Of a stretch of DNA of 64,000 nt, positions 1-8,737 are shown in pieces. A program made the translations under genes and the position numbers. The notes below the pieces were generated by a model, which saw only the letters and a program-made list of their open reading frames with translations, did not search any database and was not told the origin of the DNA. The stretch's first letter is position 1, and the number at the start of each line of letters is the position of its first letter. This DNA comes from Pseudomonas sp. GM80 (GTDB taxonomy: Bacteria; Pseudomonadota; Gammaproteobacteria; Pseudomonadales; Pseudomonadaceae): NCBI RefSeq assembly GCF_000282515.1, contig NZ_AKJD01000066.1, positions 21,013-85,012 on the forward strand, written 5' to 3'.

Positions 1-56
1 GGCTGAAGCGATTGGCGGCGGTGGTACGCCAGGCGCAGTTGGATAAAGCGGCGTGA
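1..56 (+). CDS. C-terminal tail of an upstream gene (partial)
   Basis: The first bases read as an open frame ending LDKAA-stop at 54-56, directly followed by a rho-independent terminator. This fits the end of a plus-strand gene that starts outside the window. Only about 17 residues are visible, so no family can be named. Confidence 0.5.
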   Translation, partial: LKRLAAVVRQAQLDKAA

Positions 57-59
57 AAA

Positions 60-90
60 AATAAACCGGCTCATGGGCCGGTTTATTTTT
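60..90 (+). terminator. Rho-independent terminator
   Basis: The hairpin AAACCGGC-TCATG-GCCGGTTT is followed by a T-run, immediately after the stop codon of the partial upstream gene. Confidence 0.75.
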
Positions 91-123
91 GTCTGAGATT
101 TGCTGTGTCTGTGCGGGCCTCTT

Positions 124-192
124 CGCTGGCAAGCCAGCTCCCACAGTGATCTGTGGCGTTCACAAAACCTGTGGGAGCTGGCTTGCCAGCGA
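124..192. repeat. Palindromic repeat, type B (REP/BIME-like)
   Basis: A long inverted repeat has arms CGCTGGCAAGCCAGCTCCC and its complement, separated by about 22 bases. The same motif recurs at 21828-21910, and a variant (CGCGGGCAAGCCCGCTCCC) at 5525-5617. It is an extragenic palindrome of the kind common in Pseudomonas genomes. Confidence 0.8.
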
Positions 193-220
193 TGAGGCCA
201 TCAGCATCACCACATAATCA

Positions 221-613
221 TCAGACCGCCGCGAAGCGCTTATCCAGATAATCAATAATCACCTTCGACTCATACATCCAGGTCGTCTGTCCATTCTCGT
301 CAATGCGCAAGCAAGGCACCTTGATCCGGCCACCCTGTTCCAGCAGTGCCTGGCGATCCTGCTCATTGTTCTTCGCATCCTTCAACGCCACCGGCACATT
401 CAGGCGACGCAAAGTACGGCGGGTTTTCACACAGAACGGGCAGGCGTGGAACTGATACAACGTCAGATCCTTGGCCGCCGTATCCACCTGAGCCTGCGCA
501 GCAGCGGGGCGTTTTTTCTTGCCCGGGCGGGTGACGAAGTCGATGAAGATAACCAGTTGGCCGAGGCCGACACGAAGCGCTTTGACGAACACGTTGAAAG
601 CCTCACGGTGCAA
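221..613 (-). CDS. Glutaredoxin-like / GST N-terminal domain protein
   Basis: This 130-residue protein has a hydrophobic N-terminal stretch (about residues 10-28) that may anchor it in the membrane. A thioredoxin-fold domain follows, with the redox motif CPFC at about residues 58-61, the TLYQFHACPFC strand, the cis-Pro motif KVPCL, and a C-terminal YESKVIIDYLD helix as in glutaredoxin/GST N-domains. A glutathione-linked thiol-disulfide role is expected from the family; the substrate is unknown. It lies on the same strand as folE but is separated from it by a terminator. Confidence 0.8.
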   Translation of the reverse strand: MHREAFNVFVKALRVGLGQLVIFIDFVTRPGKKKRPAAAQAQVDTAAKDLTLYQFHACPFCVKTRRTLRRLNVPVALKDAKNNEQDRQALLEQGGRIKVPCLRIDENGQTTWMYESKVIIDYLDKRFAAV

Positions 614-655
614 ATAAAGAAAGGCGCGCAGCTTACCCGATTTTTCACGGGCGAA

Positions 656-684
656 AAAAAACCGGCGATGAATGCCGGTTTTCT
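656..684 (-). terminator. Terminator downstream of folE
   Basis: The hairpin AAAACCGGC-...-GCCGGTTTT is followed, on the minus strand, by a run of eight T. It lies just past the folE stop and ahead of the glutaredoxin-like gene. Confidence 0.75.
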
Positions 685-696
685 TCGTGCTGCGTA

Positions 697-1257
697 TTAC
701 TTGATCAAGCTGAGAAACTCGCTGCGGGTCGCCGCGTTTTCGCGGAACTCACCGAGCATCACCGAAGTGATCATCGACGAATTCTGCTTCTCGACACCGC
801 GCATCATCATGCACATGTGCTTGGCCTCGATCACCACGGCCACGCCCAGCGCGCCGGTGACCTGCTGGACCGCATCGGCGATCTGGCGGCTGAGGTTTTC
901 CTGGATCTGCAGACGGCGGGCGTACATGTCGACGATCCGCGCGACCTTCGACAGGCCCAGCACTTTGCCGCTCGGAATGTACGCAACGTGCGCCTTGCCG
1001 ATGAACGGCAGCAGGTGGTGTTCGCACAGCGAGTACAGCTCGATGTCCTTGACCAGCACCATTTCGCTGTTGTCGGAGCTGAACAGGGCACCGTTGGTGA
1101 CCTCTTCGAGCGTCTGTTCATAACCGCGGCAGAGGTACTGCATGGCTTTGGCGGCACGCTTCGGCGTGTCGAGCAGGCCCTCGCGGGAGACGTCCTCGCC
1201 CAGTTGGCCGAGGATCGCGGTGTAGTTCTGTTCCAGTGTCACAGGGGCTGATTCCAT
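697..1257 (-). CDS. folE: GTP cyclohydrolase I
   Basis: This enzyme converts GTP to 7,8-dihydroneopterin triphosphate, the first step of folate/pterin synthesis in the cytoplasm. With the ATG at 1257 it is 186 residues, the usual FolE length. Zinc ligands are visible as C78 and H81 (in LCEHHLLPF) and C149 (in KHMCMMMRG), with the family motifs [10 protein letters not shown] and RRLQIQE. The frame is open further upstream, but that extension (from 1305) runs into a recombinase remnant and is not FolE-like. The integrase fragment ends only about 8 bases before this start, so the native promoter may have been altered by an old insertion. Confidence 0.93.
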   Translation of the reverse strand: MESAPVTLEQNYTAILGQLGEDVSREGLLDTPKRAAKAMQYLCRGYEQTLEEVTNGALFSSDNSEMVLVKDIELYSLCEHHLLPFIGKAHVAYIPSGKVLGLSKVARIVDMYARRLQIQENLSRQIADAVQQVTGALGVAVVIEAKHMCMMMRGVEKQNSSMITSVMLGEFRENAATRSEFLSLIK

Positions 1258-1264
1258 AAGGGTT

Positions 1265-1630
1265 TCAGAGGGGTACTGTTTCTGTCTGTACCAATTTTGT
1301 GCCAATCAAGCTGTTTTCGAGCTTACCGAGTTCACCCCAGTCGGTGCTGGAATTGATCCGTCGGGCATAAGTCGATAGCAACATCTGAACGCTATGACCG
1401 AGCTGAGTGGCAATAAACGCAGGGTTCATACCCGCCATGAAGCACATGGTAGCGTATGTGTGTCGGCAGTTGTATGGCCGGCGGGCGCGAATCCCCAATT
1501 CGATCAGTGCGGCCTGGAAGAGTTGGTCCGCCAGTTCGAATGGGCGCTCAGTTCGCGACAGGTGTTTGAATGGCAGAAAATAACCTGCCCCGAAACGCTC
1601 ACCGCCATGCAGCGCACCAGAGTAGATCGC
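1265..1630 (-). pseudogene. Tyrosine recombinase (integrase), C-terminal remnant
   Basis: About 122 codons are open on the minus strand, from a stop at 1631-1633 to a stop at 1265. The fragment contains the C-terminal catalytic signatures of phage/ICE integrases: CRHTYAT (Arg/His box), LGHS, and STYARR with the nucleophile Tyr. Upstream of these come FGAGYFLPF and an ERPFELADQLF helix, also seen in integrases. The N-terminal arm-binding and core-binding domains and the first catalytic Arg are absent, and no good ATG/RBS is present. It is a decayed mobile-element gene abutting folE. Confidence 0.75.
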
Positions 1631-1709
1631 TCACGTCAGCGATTTTATCGAGTAAAATCCTGAACCGTCATTTTTGCTATGGCAGCACTCGCCATTCTCG
1701 CTGCCTCTA

Positions 1710-1820
1710 ATGACCCGTAAAGGTGTCACTGACGCAACGGCCACACCCTGTAAAGAAGCCAGAGAGCTGCTGCGTGTCGAGGCTGAGCCTTGGCGTTCAC
1801 AGGCAAAAAATGCTGGGTAA
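1710..1820 (+). CDS. Short ORF in the integrase-remnant region
   Basis: A 36-codon ORF (ATG at 1710, TAA at 1818) contains ARELLRVEAEPW and QAKNAG, a charged helical peptide. It lies between the integrase remnant and a membrane-protein gene and could be a small phage-derived protein or the tail of one. I do not recognise it, and no clear ribosome binding site is seen. Confidence 0.22.
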   Translation: MTRKGVTDATATPCKEARELLRVEAEPWRSQAKNAG

Positions 1821-1838
1821 AAGATTCATTTAAAACAA

Positions 1839-1858
1839 CGGCCCGAAGGGGCCTTTTG
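1839..1858 (+). terminator. Hairpin with T-run before the membrane-protein gene
   Basis: The short GC-rich hairpin GGCCC-GAAG-GGGCC is followed by TTTT. It lies just after the short ORF and 45 bases before the next start. Confidence 0.45.
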
Positions 1859-1903
1859 CATGACCAGGATGCGATTTTCGCGCCTACTAGCCAAAGGAAA
1901 ATC

Positions 1904-2524
1904 ATGAAAACTTCAATCAATGATATGGCATTTACTGAGCGTCGCCGCGTGCCTGTGAGAGCTCTGTTAGGTGGCATTTTATTCTTGGTTATGGCCATCC
2001 AGGGGTTCCGTATGGAGTCCAATGGCATCGCTGGGCTGCTGTTGGTGTGTTCGATATGGTACTTGGGCATGGCGTGGCTGAACCGCAACGCAGGTTCGCA
2101 AACGTTGATGATCCTCAAGGACAAAGGCATCTGGTTTTTCAATGCTGATGGGTTAGTCCCTTACACATCGATTGAAGCCACAGAGGTCGAGTCGTACAGC
2201 GGGATAGCTCAGATGCAGCTCAATACGGTACTTCATATCATTGCCGAAAAGGCTGACACCCTGCCGAACTTTAATGACAGCCGGTGGAAGATCTTTTTCA
2301 AGATGCCAAGTGCGCGTAAGGGCAAAGGCTTTCGCAAGCATCTTGTCGTGTTCAACTATGGTGGTCTGCGCGACGAAGACGGCAAAAACGTCGACTATGA
2401 GAACCTTGAAGAAGAACTTACGTATCGCATCGAGAAGGCTCATCAAGAGGAACACGAGCTGAGCAATTCAGTTTATGTGCCCTCATCGTCAGCCAACGAT
2501 GCGCTGTCGCCTGTCACTCATTGA
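1904..2524 (+). CDS. Unrecognised membrane protein
   Basis: This 206-residue protein starts at the ATG at 1904, preceded by AAAGGAAA; the longer open frame from 1790 lacks such a site. After a short basic N-terminus come two hydrophobic segments (about residues 18-35 and 43-60), then a soluble part of about 145 residues with a VPYTSIEATEVES stretch and a charged, acidic C-terminus. This arrangement resembles bacterial PH-like (bPH) membrane proteins, but I cannot assign a family. It sits beside the integrase remnant and is less GC-rich than its neighbours, so it may be cargo of the same lost element. Confidence 0.65.
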   Translation: MKTSINDMAFTERRRVPVRALLGGILFLVMAIQGFRMESNGIAGLLLVCSIWYLGMAWLNRNAGSQTLMILKDKGIWFFNADGLVPYTSIEATEVESYSGIAQMQLNTVLHIIAEKADTLPNFNDSRWKIFFKMPSARKGKGFRKHLVVFNYGGLRDEDGKNVDYENLEEELTYRIEKAHQEEHELSNSVYVPSSSANDALSPVTH

Positions 2525-2617
2525 ATCGCGCTTAACGCGGCGGGCGCTGGCAGTGGGTGCAAAGCCGACTGCCCGAAAGCTGCCGTTCAGCTCCGTGATT
2601 CGAACATCTTGAGTAAA

Positions 2618-2653
2618 GAAAAAGCCCCGCATTTGATTAACCATGCGGGGCTT
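2618..2653 (-). terminator. Terminator downstream of smrA
   Basis: The hairpin AAGCCCCGCAT-...-ATGCGGGGCTT is followed on the minus strand by TTTCTTT. It lies about 40 bases beyond the smrA stop. Confidence 0.75.
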
Positions 2654-2692
2654 CAGTGGGGGCAGCGAAGGCGAATCTCATAGCTAACGGGA

Positions 2693-3250
2693 TTATTCGT
2701 CGCGGCCTTCCATCATCGTGCGCTTGAGCATCACATAAACCGCGCCGGCACCGCCGTGTTTCGCTTGGCAAGAGCAGAAGCCCAGCACTTGCGCATGTTG
2801 GCGCAGCCAGGTGTTGACGTGGCTTTTGATCATCGGCCGTTTGCCGTCCAGGCGCACGGCTTTGCCGTGGGTGACGCGCACGCAGCGGATTTCGAATTTT
2901 GTCGCCTCAGCGAGAAACGCCCAAAGGGTTTCGCGGGCCTTTTCGACACTCATGCCGTGCAGGTCGAGGCTGCCTTCAAACGGAATCTGGCCGACCTTGA
3001 GCTTGCGCATCTGACTTTCCTGCACGCCGTCGCGCGACCACATCAACTCGTCTTCCGGGCCGACGTCGATCACGAACTGATCGGACAGACCATCAACGGT
3101 GGTGGTTTCGGTGCGCACGGTGGCCGACTGGCGCAGCTTGGCAATCTGTGCGCGGTCAGTCTTGGGTTTGCCGGTATCGGCGCGATCGTGCTTGATCGGC
3201 TTGACGCCGCGCAGCTCGTTTTTGAACAGGGAAAAATCGTCGTCTTGCAT
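2693..3250 (-). CDS. smrA: Smr-domain protein (SmrA-type DNA endonuclease)
   Basis: This 185-residue protein has an N-terminal extension (about 1-90, MQDDDFSLF...) followed by a C-terminal Smr domain with LDLHGM (96-100), THGKA (127-131) and HGGAGAVYVML (165-175). Smr proteins of this stand-alone type are nicking or structure-specific nucleases in Gammaproteobacteria. The start at 3250 (MQDDD) was chosen because the extension upstream is Pro/Arg-rich and unlike the family. It is monocistronic, followed by its own terminator. The nuclease role is inferred from the family. Confidence 0.85.
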   Translation of the reverse strand: MQDDDFSLFKNELRGVKPIKHDRADTGKPKTDRAQIAKLRQSATVRTETTTVDGLSDQFVIDVGPEDELMWSRDGVQESQMRKLKVGQIPFEGSLDLHGMSVEKARETLWAFLAEATKFEIRCVRVTHGKAVRLDGKRPMIKSHVNTWLRQHAQVLGFCSCQAKHGGAGAVYVMLKRTMMEGRDE

Positions 3251-3292
3251 GTCAGCCTCCGCGAAGGGCGGCCAGTTTACCCAAGTCGAAAC

Positions 3293-3320
3293 AAAACGGC
3301 CCGGCAAAAAGCCAGGCCGG
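3293..3320 (-). terminator. Terminator after small membrane protein
   Basis: A GC-rich stem (CGGCCTGGC...GCCGGGCCG on the minus strand) is followed by TTTTGTTT, right after the stop at 3325. Confidence 0.6.
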
Positions 3321-3324
3321 TGAT

Positions 3325-3645
3325 TCAGTCGTGTTTTTTCATCAGGTGCGGGGACATGTTCAGCTCCCGCGATTGCCGTGCGCGACGGCGGCAGCGACGC
3401 CACAGCGCGACACCGAAATACACGAACAGCAAACCGACCGCCAGAATGATCGCCGAACCCATCGGTGTAGCGTTCAAATCACCGAGCGCCGGTGGGTGCC
3501 CGATCAGGCTGGCGGCGCCGGCCAATGCCAGGAGCACGCCGAACGTGGCCAGAATGGCCGCGATCGCCGCGCCGAAGCGAAAACGCCAGTTGCTTTGGCC
3601 TTTGGGCCGCAAGCGGCGTGCGTCAAATCCATCGGATAACTTCAT
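3325..3645 (-). CDS. Small two-helix membrane protein
   Basis: This 106-residue protein starts at an ATG preceded by AGGAAGG; the longer frame would use a TTG. Two transmembrane segments are evident, about residues 23-47 (FRFGAAIAAILATFGVLLAL) and 63-84 (MGSAIILAVGLLFVYFGVAL). They are separated by a short loop and followed by an Arg-rich cytoplasmic tail. I do not recognise a named family, so it is a hypothetical inner-membrane protein. Confidence 0.7.
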   Translation of the reverse strand: MKLSDGFDARRLRPKGQSNWRFRFGAAIAAILATFGVLLALAGAASLIGHPPALGDLNATPMGSAIILAVGLLFVYFGVALWRRCRRRARQSRELNMSPHLMKKHD

Positions 3646-3740
3646 TCCGACCTTCCTCAATGGGTATCGGCCCTTCGACCGGGAGTTGACCGGGTTGTTC
3701 CTGAGGCTATGGCATTTGCGGCAAATGAGAGGGTTTTGCG

Positions 3741-3767
3741 GATGAGCGGCGCGGTGAGCCGCTCATC
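3741..3767. terminator. Perfect 10-bp stem hairpin (possible terminator)
   Basis: GATGAGCGGC and GCCGCTCATC flank a 7-base loop immediately downstream of the minus-strand hydrolase gene. The T-run is weak, so termination is only likely. Confidence 0.45.
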
Positions 3768-3775
3768 AGAGCGGA

Positions 3776-4366
3776 TCAGATCAAGTCTTGCGTCAAGGCG
3801 AGGGTGGCGAAGTTGTCAGCCATGATCGCCATTTCGGCTTCCTGCACACGTTCGGCGCTGAGCACGCGGCCCTTGAACGGCAGGTCGCGAGTAGCGCAGG
3901 CGTCTTCCACCAGGGTGCAGCGGAAACCCAGGTTCTTCGCCGCGCGCACGGTGGTGCTGACGCTGGAATGGCTCATGAAACCGCAGACGATCAAGTCCAG
4001 CGAGCCGAGGTTTTGCAGGCGATCCAACAGCTCGGTGCCATGGAATGCGCTCGGCAACAGTTTGCCGATGATGGTTTCATCACCTTGCGGCTCCAGGCCG
4101 GGGATGAATTCGCCGCGTTCGCCCTGCGGGTCGAACAGGCCACCGACGGTGCCGAGGTGACGCACGTGCACGATCGGCCGACCGGCTGCACGGGCTGCGG
4201 CAACCACTTGTTTGATGTTCGCGACGGCCGCGTCCATGCCGCTCAGGGCCAGCGGGCCACTGAGGTATTCTTTCTGGGCATCGATGATGACCACGGTGGC
4301 ATGGCTCAGTGTGGCCGCTGCGTAACCGCGACCGCTGAGTTGAAACATCGTTTTTGGAACGGACAT
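3776..4366 (-). CDS. Isochorismatase-fold (cysteine hydrolase family) protein with Ser in place of the catalytic Cys
   Basis: This 196-residue protein is the usual length for isochorismatase-like hydrolases. Family landmarks are D29 in VVIIDAQKEY, K102 in GKLLPSAF, and the GFMSHSSVSTTVRAA helix at 129-143. In nicotinamidase-type members this helix reads THxCV; here the position aligned to the nucleophilic Cys is S135 (codon AGC). Either it uses non-cysteine chemistry, as true isochorismatases do, or it is altered or inactive. The start at 4366 (MSVPKTMF) precedes the conserved core; the longer frame looks non-coding. The gene is monocistronic. Confidence 0.82.
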   Translation of the reverse strand: MSVPKTMFQLSGRGYAAATLSHATVVIIDAQKEYLSGPLALSGMDAAVANIKQVVAAARAAGRPIVHVRHLGTVGGLFDPQGERGEFIPGLEPQGDETIIGKLLPSAFHGTELLDRLQNLGSLDLIVCGFMSHSSVSTTVRAAKNLGFRCTLVEDACATRDLPFKGRVLSAERVQEAEMAIMADNFATLALTQDLI

Positions 4367-4605
4367 TCTGGGGCTCCTTGGGGTGGGGCTTTTGCGACAT
4401 TGTCCTCTGGCTGAGCGCTTCTGTGAATCGCTACCATCGTAGACACCGTCGTTATTGGCCTGCAGCCTTGTCAAGTTACACGTTCTGTTCAATAGCTGAT
4501 GCAAAAAACAGAAAACTCCTACCGTCGCCTCGGAATTTTTCCTGCGTCGTCGTCACGCGTTTTGGCTGGTAGAATCGCCAGTCGTTTTTTCTGGAGTTCT
4601 GCCCC

Positions 4606-5514
4606 GTGATCACTTCCCGACTTCGTACCCTGCGCGACCACATCCGTTGGGCCGTCAGCCGCTTCCATGGGGAGGATCTGTTTTTCGGCCATGGCACTGA
4701 CAATGCCTGGGACGAAGCCCGGCAGTTGGTGCTCGGTGCCTTGCACCTGCCATGGGAAATCGCCGACAGCTATCTTGATTGTGCGCTGGAAGACGACGAA
4801 CTGGTCAACCTGCAACGCCTGCTCAAGCGCCGCATCGAAGAACGCATTCCCACCGCTTACCTGCTGGGTGAAGCGTGGTTCTGCGGCATGTCGTTTATCG
4901 TCGACGAGCGCGTGTTGATCCCGCGCTCACCGATTGGCGAACTGATCGAAAACCACTTTGCCCCGTGGATCGGCACTGAGCCGGCGCGCATTCTCGACCT
5001 GTGCACCGGCTCCGGCTGCATCGGCATTGCCTGCGCCTACGAGTTCGAGAACGCTGAAGTGGTGCTGGCGGATCTGTCGTTCGAAGCACTGGAAGTGGCC
5101 AATCAGAACATCGAGCGTCATGGTGTCGATGAGCGCGTATACACAGTGCAGGGCGATGGTTTTGATGGTTTGCCGGGTCAGCGTTTCGACCTGATCGTGT
5201 CGAACCCGCCATACGTTGATGCAGAAGATTTCGCCGACATGCCGGATGAATATCAGCATGAGCCGGAGCTGGGCCTGGCCTGTGGTGACGATGGTCTGAA
5301 CCTGGTGCGCCGCATGCTCGCCGAAGCGGCGGATCATCTGACCGAGAAGGGCTTGTTGATTGTCGAGGTGGGCAACAGCCAGGTACACGTTGAAGCGTTG
5401 TACCCGGAAGTCGATTTCGCCTGGCTGGAGTTCGAGCGTGGCGGGCATGGCGTGTTCATGCTCACGGCGGAGCAGTGCCGCGATCACCAGGCCCTGTTCG
5501 CTTCCCGCGTCTGA
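4606..5514 (+). CDS. prmB: Ribosomal protein L3 glutamine N5-methyltransferase
   Basis: This 302-residue SAM-dependent methyltransferase modifies a glutamine of ribosomal protein L3. The SAM-binding motif [10 protein letters not shown] is at 131-140 and the HemK/PrmB signature NPPY at 200-203. The N-terminal helical substrate domain (1-100) is typical of PrmB. It starts with GTG at 4606; the minus-10-like TAGAAT upstream (4570-4575) may be its promoter. Its position ahead of aroC is a common Pseudomonas arrangement, although here two minus-strand genes intervene. Confidence 0.92.
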   Translation: MITSRLRTLRDHIRWAVSRFHGEDLFFGHGTDNAWDEARQLVLGALHLPWEIADSYLDCALEDDELVNLQRLLKRRIEERIPTAYLLGEAWFCGMSFIVDERVLIPRSPIGELIENHFAPWIGTEPARILDLCTGSGCIGIACAYEFENAEVVLADLSFEALEVANQNIERHGVDERVYTVQGDGFDGLPGQRFDLIVSNPPYVDAEDFADMPDEYQHEPELGLACGDDGLNLVRRMLAEAADHLTEKGLLIVEVGNSQVHVEALYPEVDFAWLEFERGGHGVFMLTAEQCRDHQALFASRV

Positions 5515-5524
5515 CCCTTAAAAG

Positions 5525-5617
5525 CATCGCGGGCAAGCCCGCTCCCACAGGTTTTTGTGTGTACCGCAACATTCGGGTACGGCGCAAAACCTGTGGGAGC
5601 GTGGCTTGCCCGCGATG
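5525..5617. repeat. Palindromic repeat, type B variant
   Basis: An inverted repeat has arms CATCGCGGGCAAGCCCGCTC and CGTGGCTTGCCCGCGATG, each carrying CCCACAGG-type flanks. It lies between the convergent prmB and the next minus-strand gene. Confidence 0.8.
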
Positions 5618-5639
5618 GGAGCGCCTCGGTCTTGAATCT

Positions 5640-6431
5640 TTACCGGTGTGTGGCAATCCAGATCAACAGCCCCGCCTGAAACACCGCAAACGCCACCAGA
5701 CAGGTAATCGTGAACCGCAACCCGGCGTCTTCACGCTTGAACTTGCTGACCTTGTCTTCCTGCTTCTTCAGCTTCACTTCCTGCTCGGCCAGATTCTGCT
5801 CGGCCTGCTGCAGCATCTGCGCCGCTTCAAGAATCTCGACGATCTGCAGCTTTTCGCTGTTCCAGTCGCCGAGCAAATCGCCGACCAGCACATCCTTGAC
5901 GCTACCCTTCAAATGCTGGGCGTCGGCGTACACCACATCAAAACCGTGCACGCGCAGAAAATGATCGCGACGCAGGCGCGTGTCTTCGTTCAGCGCGTCC
6001 TTGTTGTTCAAGTCCATGCCGTCGACGGTGTAGGCGGGCCAGCGCTTTTTCGCCCAGGTGATGCCTTGTGCGGCCATGAAACGGCCGATCCCGCGATTCA
6101 GCGGTTCGATCTGCAAGCCGCTGTCCGGGCCGAAACTCACACGCTTGGTGGTGTGATCGACCCACACATCGAGATGATTCTGCTCTTTGCGAACGCGCTG
6201 GCTCGGCAGTTTGATCGCCATGCGCATCAGGCTTTTTTCTTTGCTGTTGCGCTCGGCGTAGCCGAATTCGACAAAGCGCAGAGGCCGGCCGCCGGTATTG
6301 CGGTCGGTCTGCAGCGGGGCCAGGCGGAGCATCTTGTGGTGCTCGACGTGGACATCCGCCCACGGCAGCTCGGCCGCTGGCGATGCGTCTTTTTCAGCGG
6401 TGGTGTCGGGTGAAGTCTGGGTATCAGTCAT
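5640..6431 (-). CDS. Hypothetical protein with coiled coil and C-terminal membrane anchor
   Basis: This 263-residue protein has a polar N-terminus (1-30) and a globular region (31-190) rich in basic residues, with WAKKRWPAY. A long charged helix (about 195-232, QAEQNLAEQEVKLKKQEDK) probably forms a coiled coil. One transmembrane helix lies at the extreme C-terminus (about 240-259, ending WIATHR). That layout suggests a tail-anchored cytoplasmic protein. I do not recognise a family. Confidence 0.7.
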   Translation of the reverse strand: MTDTQTSPDTTAEKDASPAAELPWADVHVEHHKMLRLAPLQTDRNTGGRPLRFVEFGYAERNSKEKSLMRMAIKLPSQRVRKEQNHLDVWVDHTTKRVSFGPDSGLQIEPLNRGIGRFMAAQGITWAKKRWPAYTVDGMDLNNKDALNEDTRLRRDHFLRVHGFDVVYADAQHLKGSVKDVLVGDLLGDWNSEKLQIVEILEAAQMLQQAEQNLAEQEVKLKKQEDKVSKFKREDAGLRFTITCLVAFAVFQAGLLIWIATHR

Positions 6432-6530
6432 AACGGCGAGATCCTGTCCAAGCCCTGCTTGCCGCCAGCCATAGCGCTGGCGACAAAGGCTTATCGGCCG
6501 TTTTTTGCAGGACTGGAGGGCAAACAGCGT

Positions 6531-7484
6531 TTAACGGGTGCGAAGTCCGTCAATAAACTCGATGATTTTGCTGCCCAGTTCTGCGGCCAGCGGCAAATTC
6601 GGGTCCTTGTACGAGGCCAATTGCCGCTTCATGTCGTTATGCACGATGCGCATGACGTGGTTCATGCCTTCGATGACCACCAGTTCGGCGTCCGGTTTGG
6701 CGGCCTTGAGCAGCTTGGCGTCATCAACGCCGACCTGGATGTCGTTGCTGCCTTGAACAATCAGTGCCGGCATCTTCAGTTGCGCAAACGCCTTGGCCGG
6801 ATCCTGGCGGAACAGCGAAATCAGATACGGCTGCACGCTCGGGCGGAAAATCACCTGCAACGGTTGCGGAACATCGTCATCGGTGCGGCCTGCCTTGAGG
6901 CTGTCGAGCAATTCATTGCTGCGCAGCATCAGCGCTGGCGGCAGGCTGCGCGCCAGTTGTTCACGCAAGACCTGATCGATCGGCCGGGCAGTGCCGGACA
7001 GGGAAATCAGCGCCGCCGCCTCGGCATTCGGCGCGGCCAGCGTGGCGATCATCGCGCCTTCACTGTGGCCAAGCAGAATCAGCGGGCCGAAACGCGGATC
7101 AGCCTTGAGCTTGCGCGCCCAGGCCTGCGCGTCGGCCACGTAGGCCTCGACCGACAAATTACGCTCGTCCGGCGTCGCCGCCAGGCTCGCGGCCACTCCA
7201 CGTTTGTCGTAACGCACGCTGGCGATGTTGTGTTTGGCCAGCACCCACGCCAGTCGTTTGAGGCTGTCGTTGCGCCCGCCGTCGGGGTTGTTTCCGTCAC
7301 GGTCTGTAGGGCCGGAGCCTGAAATAATCAGGACAACCGGCACCGGCTTGTCGGACTTTGGCAGTAACAGTGAGCCGAAAAGCTCACCGGTGCCAGTATC
7401 CAAAGTTACCGGGCGTTGTAAGACCGTCGCTTGGGCAAAGCCCGTAAACAGGGTAAGACTCAAGATCAAAACTCGCAGCATCAT
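6531..7484 (-). CDS. Exported alpha/beta hydrolase
   Basis: This 317-residue protein begins with a Sec signal peptide (MMLRVLILSLTLFTGFAQA). The alpha/beta-hydrolase fold follows: oxyanion segment VVLIISGSGPTDRDG (51-65), nucleophile elbow GHSEG (139-143, S141), an acid in the QGSNDIQV strand and a catalytic His in EGMNHVMR. It is a predicted periplasmic serine esterase or peptidase; its substrate is not predictable. The ATG at 7484 puts the signal peptide at the N-terminus. It is divergent from aroC across a 130-base gap. Confidence 0.82.
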   Translation of the reverse strand: MMLRVLILSLTLFTGFAQATVLQRPVTLDTGTGELFGSLLLPKSDKPVPVVLIISGSGPTDRDGNNPDGGRNDSLKRLAWVLAKHNIASVRYDKRGVAASLAATPDERNLSVEAYVADAQAWARKLKADPRFGPLILLGHSEGAMIATLAAPNAEAAALISLSGTARPIDQVLREQLARSLPPALMLRSNELLDSLKAGRTDDDVPQPLQVIFRPSVQPYLISLFRQDPAKAFAQLKMPALIVQGSNDIQVGVDDAKLLKAAKPDAELVVIEGMNHVMRIVHNDMKRQLASYKDPNLPLAAELGSKIIEFIDGLRTR

Positions 7485-7614
7485 CACGCCATCATTCGCC
7501 AAGATGCCGGTTGGACTCACCCGCACCACTAAGGTTCGAGGATGAACTACTCGGTTAGCCTGCGTATACTGGCGCGCATTACGAATTTGGGTTTGATTTC
7601 ACGGAGCGTCCTGC

Positions 7615-8706
7615 ATGTCCGGCAATACCTACGGCAAGTTGTTCACTGTCACCACCGCGGGCGAAAGCCATGGTCCGGCGTTGGTCGCCATTGTCGACGG
7701 CTGCCCGCCGGGCCTGGAGATCTCCCTCGAAGACCTGCAGCGCGACCTCGATCGCCGCAAGCCCGGCACCAGCCGCCACACCACCCAGCGTCAGGAAGCC
7801 GACGAAGTCGAAATCCTCTCCGGTGTGTTCGAAGGGCGCACCACCGGTTGCTCGATCGGCCTGCTGATCCGCAACACCGACCAGAAGTCCAAGGACTACT
7901 CGGCGATCAAGGATCTGTTCCGCCCGGCCCACGCCGACTACACCTACCACCACAAATACGGCGAGCGCGACTACCGTGGCGGCGGCCGCAGCTCGGCGCG
8001 CGAAACCGCGATGCGCGTGGCAGCCGGTGCGATAGCCAAGAAATACCTGGCCAGCCAAGGCATCGTCATCCGTGGCTACATGAGCCAGCTCGGCCCGATC
8101 GAAATCCCGTTCAAGACCTGGGATTCAGTGGAAGAGAACGCCTTCTTCAGCCCGGATCCGGACAAGGTTCCTGAGCTTGAGGCCTACATGGATCAATTGC
8201 GTCGCGACCAGGACTCGGTCGGGGCGAAAATCACCGTCGTTGCCGAAGGCGTGATGCCGGGTCTGGGCGAGCCGATTTTCGACCGTCTCGACGCCGAACT
8301 GGCGCACGCGCTGATGAGCATCAACGCGGTGAAAGGCGTGGAAATCGGCGCCGGTTTCGCTTCGGTCGCCCAGCGCGGCACCGAGCACCGTGATGAAATG
8401 ACCCCGCAAGGTTTCCTCAGCAATAATGCCGGCGGCATCCTCGGCGGTATCTCCTCCGGTCAGCCGATTGTTGCCCATCTCGCGTTGAAACCAACGTCGA
8501 GCATCACCACTCCGGGCCGTTCGATCGACATCCACGGCAACCCGGTCGACGTCATCACCAAGGGCCGTCACGACCCGTGCGTCGGCATCCGCGCCACGCC
8601 GATTGCCGAAGCGATGATGGCCATCGTGCTGATGGATCACCTGCTGCGTCACCGTGGCCAGAACGCCGATGTGCGCGTGAGCACGCCGGTGCTGGGTCAG
8701 CTTTGA
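7615..8706 (+). CDS. aroC: Chorismate synthase
   Basis: This 363-residue enzyme catalyses the last shikimate-pathway step, EPSP to chorismate, with reduced FMN. Signatures include [21 protein letters not shown] at the N-terminus, [19 protein letters not shown], and RGTEHRDEM with [12 protein letters not shown]. Length and N-terminus match the family. Its product feeds PabB, also encoded in this window at 50.4-51.7 kb. Confidence 0.97.
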   Translation: MSGNTYGKLFTVTTAGESHGPALVAIVDGCPPGLEISLEDLQRDLDRRKPGTSRHTTQRQEADEVEILSGVFEGRTTGCSIGLLIRNTDQKSKDYSAIKDLFRPAHADYTYHHKYGERDYRGGGRSSARETAMRVAAGAIAKKYLASQGIVIRGYMSQLGPIEIPFKTWDSVEENAFFSPDPDKVPELEAYMDQLRRDQDSVGAKITVVAEGVMPGLGEPIFDRLDAELAHALMSINAVKGVEIGAGFASVAQRGTEHRDEMTPQGFLSNNAGGILGGISSGQPIVAHLALKPTSSITTPGRSIDIHGNPVDVITKGRHDPCVGIRATPIAEAMMAIVLMDHLLRHRGQNADVRVSTPVLGQL

Positions 8707-8737
8707 TGGCAGGCCTTGAAGCCGTCGCGGCATAACC

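Noticed and set aside
124..192. Possible CRISPR repeat unit
   Set aside because: The palindromes are dispersed singly across the window rather than in regular arrays with spacers.
1726..2142. Minus-strand ORF of 138 codons overlapping the membrane-protein gene
   Set aside because: No ribosome binding site and no recognisable domain; the plus-strand gene has both a good start and two membrane helices.
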